A DNA stretch of 64,000 nt from Phycisphaerae bacterium (GTDB lineage: Bacteria > Planctomycetota > Phycisphaerae > UBA1845), in the NCBI GenBank assembly GCA_029260115.1, contig JAJDDW010000113.1, positions 59,283 to 123,282 of the forward strand. Reading direction: 5' to 3'. A program made the translations under genes and the position numbers. Positions within the stretch are counted from its first letter, which is position 1; each line of letters begins with the position of its first letter. The notes under the pieces are model-generated. The model was not told where the DNA came from and did no database searches. It saw only the letters and a program-made list of their open reading frames with translations. Of the stretch, positions 25,222-36,579 are shown one piece after another.

Positions 25222-26328
25222 ATGAAGCTGCGATTCAACCGAGAAGAAATGGCTGATGCGCTACGCTCGATTTGTGCGGTAGCAGCTGCACGTACTCCCA
25301 AGCCAATCTTGCGATGTGTACACCTGGAAGCCAAGAGCGATGTGCTGTTGCTCTCAGCTACGGACTTAGAAGTTTCCGTTCGCTGTTCCGTGACGCAGAT
25401 CGAAGTGGACCAAGCCGGAGAAGCGGTTGTCGTCGCAGATACGCTCTCGCGCATCGTGAGCGAATGCAACGACGAACTGTTGAGCTTAGAGTTGGCTGAC
25501 AATCAGGTTCATATACGTGGGGCGGGTAGCCATTTTCAAGTCGTCACCATGGACGCCAAGGAATTTCCGGCGGTGCCCGCGATGGTCGATACCCCGGACA
25601 TCGCTATCCCCGGTAAGATTCTAAAGCGCATGATCGAGTGGACGCTCTTCGCTGCGGCTAAGGAGAGCACGAGATACGCCATCAACGGCGTGCTGTGGGA
25701 GCTTAACGGCAAAGAACTCATCTTAGCGGCCACCGACGGTCGGCGACTGTCTTTGTCGCGTGGTGAGCTTGAGACGAATGGCAACGATACCTCTTTCAAA
25801 ATTATTGTACCAAGCAAGGCGATGAATTTGTTAGCCCGCTTACCGGGTGATGGCGATCAGCCTATCGGCGCAAAAATGACCGGTAGCCAATTGCTTTTGA
25901 GCGTGGGGACAGCCACGATCGGTACGGCGCTGGTTGAAGGAAACTTTCCGAAATACGAAGATGTCATCCCGAAAGATTGTGATCGGGTAATGGAAATGAA
26001 AACGGATGAATTTCTGGGGGCACTCCGGCGGGCGGCACTGCTGACCAATGAAGAGTCCAAGGGTGTAAAGCTATCCTTATCCGACGGTAATCTCACGCTA
26101 TCTAGCCGAGCCCCCGAACAAGGAGAAGCGACCGTTTCCATCTCCGTGAAATACAAAGGTGAGTCGTTGGAGATCGGATTTAATCCTGTATTCTTGACCG
26201 ATGTACTCCGCGTGACCGACGCCGAGAGCTTAACCATGAGCTTCAAGGACTCGAATCGGCCCGGATTAATTAAGCAAGGTGACGCGTTCACTTATGTCGT
26301 CATGCCGGTAAACTTGGCTTCGGCGTAA
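25222..26328 (+). CDS. dnaN: DNA polymerase III beta sliding clamp
   Basis: The 368-residue protein is the ring-forming clamp that tethers replicative polymerase. It starts MKLRFNREEMADALRSICAV, shows the three similar domains of the family (e.g. LLLSATDLEVSVRC, ILAATDGRRLSLSR, LEIGFNPVFLTDVLR) and ends with the typical TYVVMPVNLA near the hydrophobic partner-binding cleft. Length is normal. A GGGGAG site precedes the ATG. The next gene starts within 22 bases. Confidence 0.96.
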   Translation: MKLRFNREEMADALRSICAVAAARTPKPILRCVHLEAKSDVLLLSATDLEVSVRCSVTQIEVDQAGEAVVVADTLSRIVSECNDELLSLELADNQVHIRGAGSHFQVVTMDAKEFPAVPAMVDTPDIAIPGKILKRMIEWTLFAAAKESTRYAINGVLWELNGKELILAATDGRRLSLSRGELETNGNDTSFKIIVPSKAMNLLARLPGDGDQPIGAKMTGSQLLLSVGTATIGTALVEGNFPKYEDVIPKDCDRVMEMKTDEFLGALRRAALLTNEESKGVKLSLSDGNLTLSSRAPEQGEATVSISVKYKGESLEIGFNPVFLTDVLRVTDAESLTMSFKDSNRPGLIKQGDAFTYVVMPVNLASA

Positions 26329-26349
26329 CAGGTTGTGGATAGCGGACTT

Positions 26350-26727
26350 ATGAACAACCGGCAGCTACAATGGGTGAACCAAAATCGGTCGCGCAGCCAG
26401 CGAGCGCGAGGCGTCGGAGACATTGTTGGGCAGCTGGTTTCGAACTTGGAAGACAGTTGGCACGGTGACCGCGACGCATTGCGTGAAGCGGTGTCGTCCA
26501 TCACGGACGAGAATTTTGCGGCGCATTGTAAGCTTGGATGGATTGACCAACGGATAGTCACTATTTTAGTGGATGAGCCAACGCTGGTATTTGACATGCA
26601 GCGACGGTGGCAACAGCCGTTGGAAAAACAATTGAAGCTTGCAGTAAAAAGAGGGCGAAACTATCGCGTCAGGTTTGATTACGATAGTCATGATTTAGGA
26701 CGAAATGGGGAAAGCGCAGGTCGATAG
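26350..26727 (+). CDS. DUF721 (DciA-like) family protein
   Basis: The 125-residue protein occupies the dnaN-gyrB slot where DUF721 genes are usual. NRSRSQRARGVGDIVGQLVS starts the protein and AHCKLGWIDQRIVTILVDEP resembles the KH-like fold of DciA, the ancestral loader of the replicative helicase DnaB in many bacteria. Such a role here is plausible but not shown. A GTG at 26335 is an alternative start with five extra residues. A GGTTGT/ACAACC inverted repeat spans the start region. Confidence 0.75.
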   Translation: MNNRQLQWVNQNRSRSQRARGVGDIVGQLVSNLEDSWHGDRDALREAVSSITDENFAAHCKLGWIDQRIVTILVDEPTLVFDMQRRWQQPLEKQLKLAVKRGRNYRVRFDYDSHDLGRNGESAGR

Positions 26728-26748
26728 GCAACGCGGCAGCGTAACTAG

Positions 26749-29346
<2,598 letters not shown>

Positions 29347-29656
29347 GCGCGACATGGTCGTCTCGCCCGAAAATAATCGTGGACTTTCCCGTTTTGGTTA
29401 AGGCGATTAACTGTTGCCCTGCATGATCGAGGTGGCCGACCGCACTGATTGGAATCGGGCATCTTGCTAGGCGTATAGAGCACCCCTTATTGATCAATCG
29501 TTTTTAGCATGATTGGTATACGCTTGAATGAATCGAATAGCACCAGCGGAATACGGCTAACATAGGGTAAAAATGGGCGAGCAGAATAATCAATACAACG
29601 AATAAAACTCTCGCAAGGTAACGGTTATCGCGACCTGAACGCCTTCTCGTGCCGCG
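29347..29656. other. Convergent spacer after gyrB
   Basis: This 310-base stretch between gyrB and the convergent synthase-like gene holds no ORF I can support and no strong terminator hairpin. Confidence 0.35.
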
Positions 29657-32278
29657 CTAATTCCCTCTGGCTTCTTCCGCATACTGAAAGGCAAACCCCG
29701 CCCTGACGTCGTCTCTATGTCGCGCATAAGCCTCCGACAACAATTGCCAGCCTTGGCTGTCTTCTATCGCGAACTCCGGCATGATTACATAAGTGCGTCT
29801 CAGTAGTTGTGCATTGGCTTGATCGGTCGAGTTGTGTAGTTGTAAAGGCGTCGAATACTCGATGCGCATGTTGTCGTCGGTATTTAGGGCAACATCTCCG
29901 GCGAGCTTGAGAACATATTTTCGCCTCATGATAAAAGTAGAAAGTATGTCTGCTGCTTGAGGTAGCAACACAGATTTAAGATCAGAAGTCATCGCGGGGT
30001 TGTTACGCAAAGCGTCTTCGATGCCGGATAACCGAATTTTCAATTGCGCATCACTACCCATGAGAATAATGTCTGCAGCATCACCACCAAATAGCATGAC
30101 ATAGTCAAACGTATTAGCAAAGGTTTTAAGAAGGCAACGAAGATCTTCAGGGGCCATGCCGTATAGGTGAAGCCATTGCGCCCACATGCCACCCTTGCTG
30201 AGTTTGCGCTTACCCAGCTCGAAAAATTCTTGGGTAAACAAATTGCTAACGCCGCTAATCCATGGATTTGAAGGCTCTGATATCACTAGATCGTATGTGC
30301 CATCTTTACTCAAGAAAAGTTGATTCCGGGCATCGTTGAGATATAGCTTCACCCGCGCGTCTTCGAGAGGCTGATTATTCCAGTTGTCAAAAAAGTGGCT
30401 CGCTTCTACGACCGCCGGCTCGATTTCAATCACATCAATTTGGGTTGGACTTTCATGACGTGTAACTGCCCCAGCGGTGACACCACTTCCCAGTCCAATA
30501 ATCATAACCTTTTTGGGCGACGGGCGAACAAAAAAGGGCAGATGTCCAAGTAAGTATTGCGTCTGCATATCCGACTGGACAGTGGAAGCATCGATTTTTC
30601 CGTTGTTTGCTAGCCAAATCTGTTCGTTATCGTTCGTGTCATTGGTCTTGAACCTTCCCACCGTCACCACCGCAGACGGGCCTTCCTCGTACCATAGCAA
30701 TGTGGACTTATCTATTTCACTCATCAAGCCTTCGCGCGTGTGATGCTCTAGTTTGATTACATTATCGAATGCGCCCATGCCCATAAGCAAAGGATTCCAA
30801 GGCGGTGGAAAAAGGTGCATAGCTATTACTGCCATAGATGTGGCACCAAAACAAAGCAACCAACGTAACGACAGTTTTTTCTCGCTTGTCCGCGCGATGG
30901 ATTGGTACGCAACAAGGGCCGCTATCGCATTAAGTGAAACGCCAACGAGCATCGCACCACGAACGTGTAGCCAGGGTAGAAGTAACAATCCCCCCGAAAG
31001 CGCCCCAAAAACCGCACCCACAGTGTTAACGCCATAGAGCTGTCCCACGGGACGACTCAACTTGTCTTTATCGCTGCTCGCTGCTCGGACAAGACAGGGA
31101 AAAGTTGCGCCCATAAGCAAGGCCGGCGGAAGCATTAAACCTAAAGCCAATAGTAATTGCGCATGTAAAAACCACTCGCGATGGCTTTCAAGTGCACCAA
31201 ATAAACGCACGAAAGCAACGGGCAGCTCACCATAGGCATACATGCTCGCCCAGGACAATAAAGCTACGCCAATTTGCAGTCCTACCAATCCGCGCACCAC
31301 GCCCGAGCGCTGACCACGGGCATACAACCAATCCGCTAACGTACCGCCAGCCCAACCCCCTAAGCCAATGCCCAATAGGAAAGCAAGCAGCATGATCGAA
31401 AATGCATAGGTACTCCCCCCCAAGACCAAGGTCATCAGACGGAACCATGCCAATTCGTAAACTAAACCGCAGAAGCCCGCGATCCATGCGACCACGCACA
31501 AGCTTACCAGTCCAACACGTAGGCCAGCCGATCCCACGTCAGTCTCCGGCGCAACCGGCTTAGCGATAATCAATGCCCGCCATCCCAACAGCAACGCCAC
31601 AATAGCCACCGCTACATTCGCGAGGCAGGCTATCCAGGTCGTGGCCAACATCCCAAAATGAGGCAGCAGCACAAACCCCGCCAGCCCAGTACCTATCACC
31701 GCACCGAGCGTGTTCGCACCATAAAGTCGTCCCACTACCACGCCCGTATTTGAGGAGGCTGTCGATGCAAAACGCACCAACAAAGGAAGCGTCGCGCCCA
31801 TGCAAAGGGTGGGCGGCAGAAGAAGTATGGCTAGGATCAAAAACTGAACTAAGGTGAATAGCGTAGGACCAGGAGACACGCTGAGCCAAAAACTCGAATA
31901 CGCGGAAATAGCTATCTTAAGGGCCGCTGGAAAAATCAGCGCGTAGAAGCCAATTATCGCTTCAAGTATGGCATAGACCAACAACGGTCTTTTGAATCGG
32001 TGTGCCCATCGCCCCGAAAGAAAAGCCCCGGCGGCCAGGCCTCCCATGAACGAGGCCAGCACGGCGCAAATCGCTAACTGACTAGCGCCCAAGGCCAAAT
32101 GCAGTTGACGGGCCCAAATCGTTTCGTAAATCAGAGACGTTGCGCCGCTTACCAGAAAAAGGGCCACAAGTACCCAAACGGATACTATACGGTTGTTCTG
32201 CTCGGAGATCGCCTCTCGCTCGTGCCGCTTTCCGCGCTTGCGACTTTTCTTAGAATTGTCAGCTTTGATGCTTCGCAC
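29657..32278 (-). CDS. Membrane transporter-like protein fused to a spermidine synthase-like domain
   Basis: The 873-residue protein has about a dozen or more hydrophobic segments in residues 30-510, in two similar halves (LFLVSGATSLIYETIWARQL and IAGFCGLVYELAWFRLMTLV; GRLYGANTLGAVIGTGLAGF and GQLYGVNTVGAVFGALSGGL). The C-terminal part is a Rossmann methyltransferase/aminopropyltransferase-like domain with VMIIGLGSGVTAGAV, IDVIEIEPAVVEAS and YDLVISEPSNPWISGVSNLF. Fused spermidine synthase-like proteins of this kind are common in planctomycetes; the true substrate is unknown. The start is GTG at 32278, 29 bases downstream of the tRNA-Ala gene on the same strand. Confidence 0.85.
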   Translation of the reverse strand: MRSIKADNSKKSRKRGKRHEREAISEQNNRIVSVWVLVALFLVSGATSLIYETIWARQLHLALGASQLAICAVLASFMGGLAAGAFLSGRWAHRFKRPLLVYAILEAIIGFYALIFPAALKIAISAYSSFWLSVSPGPTLFTLVQFLILAILLLPPTLCMGATLPLLVRFASTASSNTGVVVGRLYGANTLGAVIGTGLAGFVLLPHFGMLATTWIACLANVAVAIVALLLGWRALIIAKPVAPETDVGSAGLRVGLVSLCVVAWIAGFCGLVYELAWFRLMTLVLGGSTYAFSIMLLAFLLGIGLGGWAGGTLADWLYARGQRSGVVRGLVGLQIGVALLSWASMYAYGELPVAFVRLFGALESHREWFLHAQLLLALGLMLPPALLMGATFPCLVRAASSDKDKLSRPVGQLYGVNTVGAVFGALSGGLLLLPWLHVRGAMLVGVSLNAIAALVAYQSIARTSEKKLSLRWLLCFGATSMAVIAMHLFPPPWNPLLMGMGAFDNVIKLEHHTREGLMSEIDKSTLLWYEEGPSAVVTVGRFKTNDTNDNEQIWLANNGKIDASTVQSDMQTQYLLGHLPFFVRPSPKKVMIIGLGSGVTAGAVTRHESPTQIDVIEIEPAVVEASHFFDNWNNQPLEDARVKLYLNDARNQLFLSKDGTYDLVISEPSNPWISGVSNLFTQEFFELGKRKLSKGGMWAQWLHLYGMAPEDLRCLLKTFANTFDYVMLFGGDAADIILMGSDAQLKIRLSGIEDALRNNPAMTSDLKSVLLPQAADILSTFIMRRKYVLKLAGDVALNTDDNMRIEYSTPLQLHNSTDQANAQLLRRTYVIMPEFAIEDSQGWQLLSEAYARHRDDVRAGFAFQYAEEARGN

Positions 32279-32307
32279 AATAGCATTATTTCATGGGAAA
32301 TTCGTAT

Positions 32308-32380
32308 TGGAGCCAGCGAGACTCGAACTCGCGACCTTCTGCATGCCATGCAGACGCGCTCCCAACTGCGCCATGGCCCC
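32308..32380 (-). tRNA. tRNA-Ala, anticodon GGC
   Basis: The minus strand folds into a full 73-base cloverleaf. The acceptor GGGGCCA pairs with TGGCTCC and includes G3-U70, the hallmark of tRNA-Ala. The D-stem is GCGC/GCGC, the anticodon stem TCTGC/GCAGA with loop ATGGCAT (anticodon GGC), and the T arm GCGAG-TTCGAGT-CTCGC. The discriminator is A; CCA is not encoded. Confidence 0.97.
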
Positions 32381-32743
32381 TTCACCGCAACATTATTGAC
32401 GATCCTCGATAAATTGGCAAGCACAACGCATACGCCGTTTACCAACCGAATTTTCTATTAATAACAAGCCAAATACCTCTTGAGCGAGCGACTTCATATC
32501 CCCCCACTCGCCATGTTATGGCTCATAACGTCAACACGCTCTCGGCTTGCTGCAAGGTATGACGCCATGCCAATTTCGTGATCCAGAATACAGCACACGG
32601 TCGTCCGAATAAAAACCCAATTCAAATTGCATCAACCGCGCCACCGCAATTCAGTGACTCAAAATGCTATAGTGATGGCATCGTCCGATATTAAATAAAT
32701 CAAAAAAGCGCATACTTTGCGCCCCATAACCATGATTCTATCG
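32381..32743. other. Spacer between tRNA-Ala and the Xer gene
   Basis: About 360 bases without a supported gene. It probably contains the tRNA promoter on the minus strand. I see no partial tRNA copy that would mark an integration site. Confidence 0.35.
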
Positions 32744-32772
32744 TTGGAAAATCGTTACAATGTTTCTACAAT
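32744..32772 (+). promoter_or_regulatory. Promoter-like sequence of the Xer gene
   Basis: TTGGAA (32744-32749), 17-base spacer, TACAAT (32767-32772), about 100 bases before the ATG. Confidence 0.5.
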
Positions 32773-32828
32773 GATACTTGCAGTGTAGGGGTTTGGGCCA
32801 CGACGTCGAATGAATGACGCGTAACTGG

Positions 32829-32846
32829 CACTATAAGATTATAGTG
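32829..32846 (+). promoter_or_regulatory. Perfect palindrome before the Xer gene, possible operator
   Basis: CACTATAA-GA-TTATAGTG, 8-base arms and a 2-base centre, between the promoter-like sequence and the ATG at 32873. It may bind a dimeric regulator; the ligand protein is unknown. Confidence 0.5.
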
Positions 32847-32872
32847 GAACGTGTCCACGCAAGGAATGCATA

Positions 32873-33796
32873 ATGCTTGTCGCAACGCGGCCAACTAGGC
32901 CGAAGATAAAACCAGCACCGGTTGTCAAACGCTTCTTGGATTACATATTCCTAGAGTGCGGACTGTCCGGAGAAACTGTCACCGCATACCAAAGCGACCT
33001 GCGCGAATTTTGGAATTGCCTGGTTGATGCAGACGTCGAACCTAGCGAAATTACCTTCGAAGATGTGCAACGACACCTCATGCAATTGCACGACCGCGGG
33101 CTAAAACTTTCTTCCATCGTGCGACATTTCAGTACCGTAAAAGTTTTTCTTCGTTTCTTGAACAATGAAAAAATACTACGACGCGACCTCACCACCATCA
33201 TGGAATCGCCCAGGCGCTGGCGAACTATCCCCCGCGTCATTCGATACGACCAAGTAAAATCTCTTTTACACGCTCCCAACCTGCAGGACGAATTCTTTTT
33301 ACGCGACCGCGCCTTATTAGAACTCATGTACGCCACCGGTATGCGGGTGAGCGAAGTTGTCGGGCTAAGTCTGGACAGTATCAATCTCAAGCTAGGCTAC
33401 CTTCGATGTATGGGAAAAGGTCGAAAAGAGCGCATCGTTCCCATCGGCAGCCACGCTATCGAAGCTCTCACGCACTATTACGAAGACCTTCGCCCCAGGC
33501 TGCTCGGCGAGAACCACACGGCCGCGATATTTCTCTCCAGAACCGGCCGGCCGCTCGACCGCACCAACATCTGGCGACTAGTACGAAAGTACGCCGTCAT
33601 CGCTGGCATCGAATATAAAGTCTCCCCGCATACCCTGCGACACTGCTTCGCGACCCACCTACTACACGGCGGCGCGGACCTACGGGTGGTTCAAGAATTA
33701 CTTGGCCATGCCGACGTTACCACCACGCAGATTTATACCCACGTCAACGAAACCCAGCTGCAACGCATCCACGAGAAGTGTCACCCCAGGCCATAG
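32873..33796 (+). CDS. xerC: Tyrosine recombinase XerC/XerD type
   Basis: The 307-residue protein has an N-terminal SAM-like core-binding domain (FLDYIFLECGLSGETVTAYQ) and a catalytic domain with Arg in YATGMRVSEVVGL, Lys in GKGRKERIVPIG, SPHTLRHCFATHLLHGG (HxxR), ELLGHADVTTTQIYTHV (His) and the nucleophilic Tyr in QIYTHV. Xer recombinases resolve chromosome dimers at dif. Length and organisation fit a housekeeping Xer; XerC and XerD cannot be distinguished by eye. It follows a tRNA gene on the opposite strand, but no integrated element is seen. AAGGAATG is the likely ribosome site. Confidence 0.92.
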   Translation: MLVATRPTRPKIKPAPVVKRFLDYIFLECGLSGETVTAYQSDLREFWNCLVDADVEPSEITFEDVQRHLMQLHDRGLKLSSIVRHFSTVKVFLRFLNNEKILRRDLTTIMESPRRWRTIPRVIRYDQVKSLLHAPNLQDEFFLRDRALLELMYATGMRVSEVVGLSLDSINLKLGYLRCMGKGRKERIVPIGSHAIEALTHYYEDLRPRLLGENHTAAIFLSRTGRPLDRTNIWRLVRKYAVIAGIEYKVSPHTLRHCFATHLLHGGADLRVVQELLGHADVTTTQIYTHVNETQLQRIHEKCHPRP

Positions 33797-33879
33797 GCGC
33801 AGCTTTCCACATGCGCTAAGATGCGACAGGCCCCGAAACGCTTGAATACAAGCACGAGGTCGATGTGGAGTAGCCCGGC

Positions 33880-34473
33880 GTGCAACTTGATTTTACTAAC
33901 ACGACTCACCTGGACGATCGACAATTGCGCGATATGGTTTTGCACGCGACCGCTGGCTGGTCAGTAGGTCAAGTCGTCGTGCGCGTGCGATATAGCCGAG
34001 GGGCAGATTTTTCCGGTACCTGTGTCTACGCCACCCAACGAATCTACATCAACCTAGGAAAACATCTGCGATATCCCTATACCATGAACACGCACATCGC
34101 ACGTGGAAAAAAACACCTAGGGCAATGGGTCAAGCCCGCGTACACCGTCGAATTCGCCGATGGCCTGCAGGTCGCAGCTTTCATTTATTTGCATGAGTTG
34201 TACCATCTGCTAGTGAAAATCGCAGCCCGCAACACACGGCAGAAGGAGACCATGTGCGACCGATTCGCCACCCGATACGTCGTGGCTAATTACGGGGCAA
34301 CCGTTCGAGATGATGTCGGCGCGGTCGTTAGCCATAGCCGTTGGGATGTGCAAGATTTAGACCATTTTGTCGCGCGGGCAAACGTTAAGAATCAACGCCA
34401 TGTTGTGCAGGCGCCGCTGGCCGTGACGCACGATCAACAACATGCACAGCAATTGCTATCTTTCGGATTATGA
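33880..34473 (+). CDS. Protein with an HExxH (HELYH) motif, putative metallopeptidase
   Basis: The 197-residue protein is not recognised as a named family. FIYLHELYHLLVKIAARNTR carries a zincin-like HELYH motif, and a downstream MCDRFATRYVVANYG could supply a third metal ligand, as in SprT-like proteins. No signal peptide or membrane segment is seen, so it is probably cytoplasmic. Start is GTG at 33880 with a TGGAG site. It begins 83 bases after the Xer gene. A zinc-dependent protease is the best guess; activity is unproven. Confidence 0.55.
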   Translation: MQLDFTNTTHLDDRQLRDMVLHATAGWSVGQVVVRVRYSRGADFSGTCVYATQRIYINLGKHLRYPYTMNTHIARGKKHLGQWVKPAYTVEFADGLQVAAFIYLHELYHLLVKIAARNTRQKETMCDRFATRYVVANYGATVRDDVGAVVSHSRWDVQDLDHFVARANVKNQRHVVQAPLAVTHDQQHAQQLLSFGL

Positions 34474-34501
34474 ACTATTTTCGAGAAGAAGTTAAAAAAA
34501 C

Positions 34502-34531
34502 GAGCCGCGGGATTCAGCCCGCGCGGACTTA
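34502..34531 (+). repeat. Interspersed hairpin repeat, family A copy 3
   Basis: GAGCCGCGGGATTCAGCCCG followed by CGCGGACTTACG; CGCGGG/CCCGCG arms. It lies 28 bases after the HELYH gene stop. Confidence 0.75.
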
Positions 34532-34651
34532 CGAAACTATTAGACGTGGCCATGGCAAGTTATAGGCAATTTGAAATCGGGAATTCACCAGCAATCGACA
34601 CGGGGCTTAAGTCGCCAAGTCAATAACACCTGAATCAAGAAGGACATTTGT

Positions 34652-35038
34652 ATGAACAACAATGATAATACGATCGAAACATTCCCTAATCCACACCCAC
34701 TGAGACAATACCTAATCGAGCATCACGTCCACGAATTTACTAGTATGTGCCCAAAAACAGGCCAGCCAGACTTCGCCAAGCTTCGCATTCAATACGTGGC
34801 CAATGATTCGTGCATCGAGTTGAAAAGCTTTAAGCTGTACCTTCAGCAGTTCCGCACGAAAGGCATATACTACGAAGACATCACCAACGTCATCCTCGAC
34901 GACCTCGCCGCAGCCATGGACCCCTATTGGCTACAAGTACAATCTACCTGGAGCGTGCGAGGCGGCATCCATAGTGTCATCACGGTCGAGCACGGCGACC
35001 AAGAAACCGGGGAAATATTGTCTGATATAGAAGACTGA
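34652..35038 (+). CDS. queF: NADPH-dependent 7-cyano-7-deazaguanine reductase
   Basis: The 128-residue protein is the short (unimodular) QueF that reduces preQ0 to preQ1 for queuosine in tRNA. HEFTSMCPKTGQPDFAKL holds the substrate-thioimide Cys and the conserved Asp; ELKSFKLYLQQFRTKG is the NADPH-binding signature; VRGGIHSVITVEHG closes the fold. The position of a His used in the Bacillus enzyme appears as Tyr in GIYYEDITNVILDDL, a substitution that may be normal in this branch. An AAGGA site precedes the ATG. No preQ1 riboswitch is evident, and no other queuosine genes are adjacent. Confidence 0.93.
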   Translation: MNNNDNTIETFPNPHPLRQYLIEHHVHEFTSMCPKTGQPDFAKLRIQYVANDSCIELKSFKLYLQQFRTKGIYYEDITNVILDDLAAAMDPYWLQVQSTWSVRGGIHSVITVEHGDQETGEILSDIED

Positions 35039-35250
35039 TTCACGAAGCAGTGATGACACCGAGCAATGACCCCAAACCGAGCGAATCTCCCCAGCATTCG
35101 CCGCGCGCGATATGTCTCGGGACTAGGCAGCGCTGAGTCTCAAACACAACCGCGACAGTCAGGAAGCGGCCTCTTAGTCACGAACTTGGCAATGTGCCAA
35201 TCGCAAGATACAACTGAGCCTTGCTTTACAGTAACGACTGTTCCGATTCA

Positions 35251-35886
35251 CTAAGTAATTGATGTACCCATGCGCTGCGTAATGACACTATCCACTATGC
35301 TTTCTGCAGTATCGATCGCTTCAGCAATTACTTGGTCGCCGAGTAACAAATAGCCATCTTTAGATATCTCAGCCGTCTCTATGCGTGCTAACGCTTCCGT
35401 TACGTCGTCCGGCACTTTGGCATTTTCTAATTTCCCCCAAGCATGGACTATACAATTTCTTAGCGTGTACATGTCCTTGAATTTATCCAAATCGGTTTGA
35501 ATGGATGCTGCATCGAATTTCTCGTCACGGGTAAGCAATTTTATGTGCTTATCTATTTCGCTTCCTTTTCTTAAGTTCTTGAATTGCGACTCGTAGTCAG
35601 AGAATAACAATTTGGCGATTGCTTTCAACGCTTCTTCGACGAAAGAACATATGCCAACAAGCATCGTGTATCGAAATGTGTTTCCCACGACGTAATTAAG
35701 ATGAAACACGAGTTTTCCAATGTCTGGATCGTTTTTGTCACGGACTCCATTATCGATATCATCAAGCAAGCTTGACTTGTCGTCCTTTAATTTGTTTTCA
35801 ATTTCGCTAGTGCAAACCTCAAGATATTGAAGCCGGCGATGCAGATAATCTGCGAGCTTTTTATTCATATCTTTTTTTGAAGTCAT
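35251..35886 (-). CDS. HEPN-like protein of unknown function
   Basis: The 211-residue helical protein is not assigned to a named family. LRNCIVHAWGKLE carries an R-x4-H motif (Arg, Asn at the next position, then His) like that of HEPN ribonucleases, set in a helical domain with FRYTMLVGICSFVEEALKAI before it. HEPN proteins are often RNA-cutting toxins or defence effectors. Base composition is more AT-rich than the neighbours and no partner antitoxin (e.g. MNT) is seen beside it, so it may be a lone transferred gene. The plus-strand region before it (35039-35250) holds no supported gene. Confidence 0.55.
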   Translation of the reverse strand: MTSKKDMNKKLADYLHRRLQYLEVCTSEIENKLKDDKSSLLDDIDNGVRDKNDPDIGKLVFHLNYVVGNTFRYTMLVGICSFVEEALKAIAKLLFSDYESQFKNLRKGSEIDKHIKLLTRDEKFDAASIQTDLDKFKDMYTLRNCIVHAWGKLENAKVPDDVTEALARIETAEISKDGYLLLGDQVIAEAIDTAESIVDSVITQRMGTSIT

Positions 35887-35937
35887 GTTGCACCTGCTCT
35901 CAATGTATTCTTACTCAACGTAGTAGAACCCGCCCTC

Positions 35938-36369
35938 CTACCCCGCCCCCAACAACTTCAACACATCCAAATTAGAAGGCAAACCCATAGCCGTCTGGCG
36001 AATCTCTCCAGCAGATGCCCAGCGGGCGATGGCTATTTCATCTGGCGCTGGCGTTATCTCACCGCTTACAGGTGTCACGTGCCAAACCACCAGGATATAA
36101 CCATGCTCGGCCAATCGCACAGCCCCAAGACGCTTCGTTGGTTGAACGACTATCCCAAGCTCTTCGTGTAATTCTCTTTGCACCGCCTGCCGTGAAGTTT
36201 CACCTCGTTCAACATGACCCCCCGGAAAGCACCAGTAGCCGCCACGCACGACGCAAGCCGCGCGCTGGATGAACAAATATTGATCCTGACTACGTAAAAT
36301 TCCGATCACACCGCGTCTTATCGAAATCGTAGACTTCTTTTGTCTTGCTTGTCCCATGTTTTCATCCAC
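35938..36369 (-). CDS. Nudix hydrolase
   Basis: The 143-residue protein has a complete Nudix box, GGHVERGETSRQAVQRELHE followed by ELGI, which binds Mg2+ and hydrolyses nucleoside diphosphate derivatives. The flanking VIGILRSQDQYLFIQRAACV and WHVTPVSGEITPAPDEIAIA strands are typical of MutT/ADP-ribose pyrophosphatase-like members. The substrate cannot be told by eye. A second ATG four codons later is an equally possible start. Confidence 0.9.
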   Translation of the reverse strand: MDENMGQARQKKSTISIRRGVIGILRSQDQYLFIQRAACVVRGGYWCFPGGHVERGETSRQAVQRELHEELGIVVQPTKRLGAVRLAEHGYILVVWHVTPVSGEITPAPDEIAIARWASAGEIRQTAMGLPSNLDVLKLLGAG

Positions 36370-36514
36370 ATGCGTGCGATTATCGATTGGCTAAATATTA
36401 TTGCGCAAATCCACCCATCACCGAAACCATCCTTTTTAGCTTCGACGTTGTTTAGTTTATATGCGTTCTGATCGAAAGCGAGAAGAAGCTCGAACGAAGC
36501 TATATTTTGTAGAT

Positions 36515-36548
36515 AAAAAAAAACGGGGCCGTCCAAAGACGGCCCCGT
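36515..36548 (-). terminator. Intrinsic terminator of the prepilin-like gene
   Basis: On the minus strand, ACGGGGCCGTC-TTTG-GACGGCCCCGT forms a perfect 11-pair stem and is followed by a run of T (36515-36522). Confidence 0.92.
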
Positions 36549-36579
36549 CGGGAACTTCATAAGATGGGCATACAGTCAA

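Noticed and set aside
32308..33796. tRNA-Ala next to a tyrosine recombinase as an integrated element
   Set aside because: The recombinase has a housekeeping Xer layout, lies on the other strand, and I see no partial tRNA copy or phage genes nearby.
34474..34651. preQ1 riboswitch upstream of queF
   Set aside because: The spacer holds a family A hairpin and no preQ1-type pseudoknot pattern that I can recognise.
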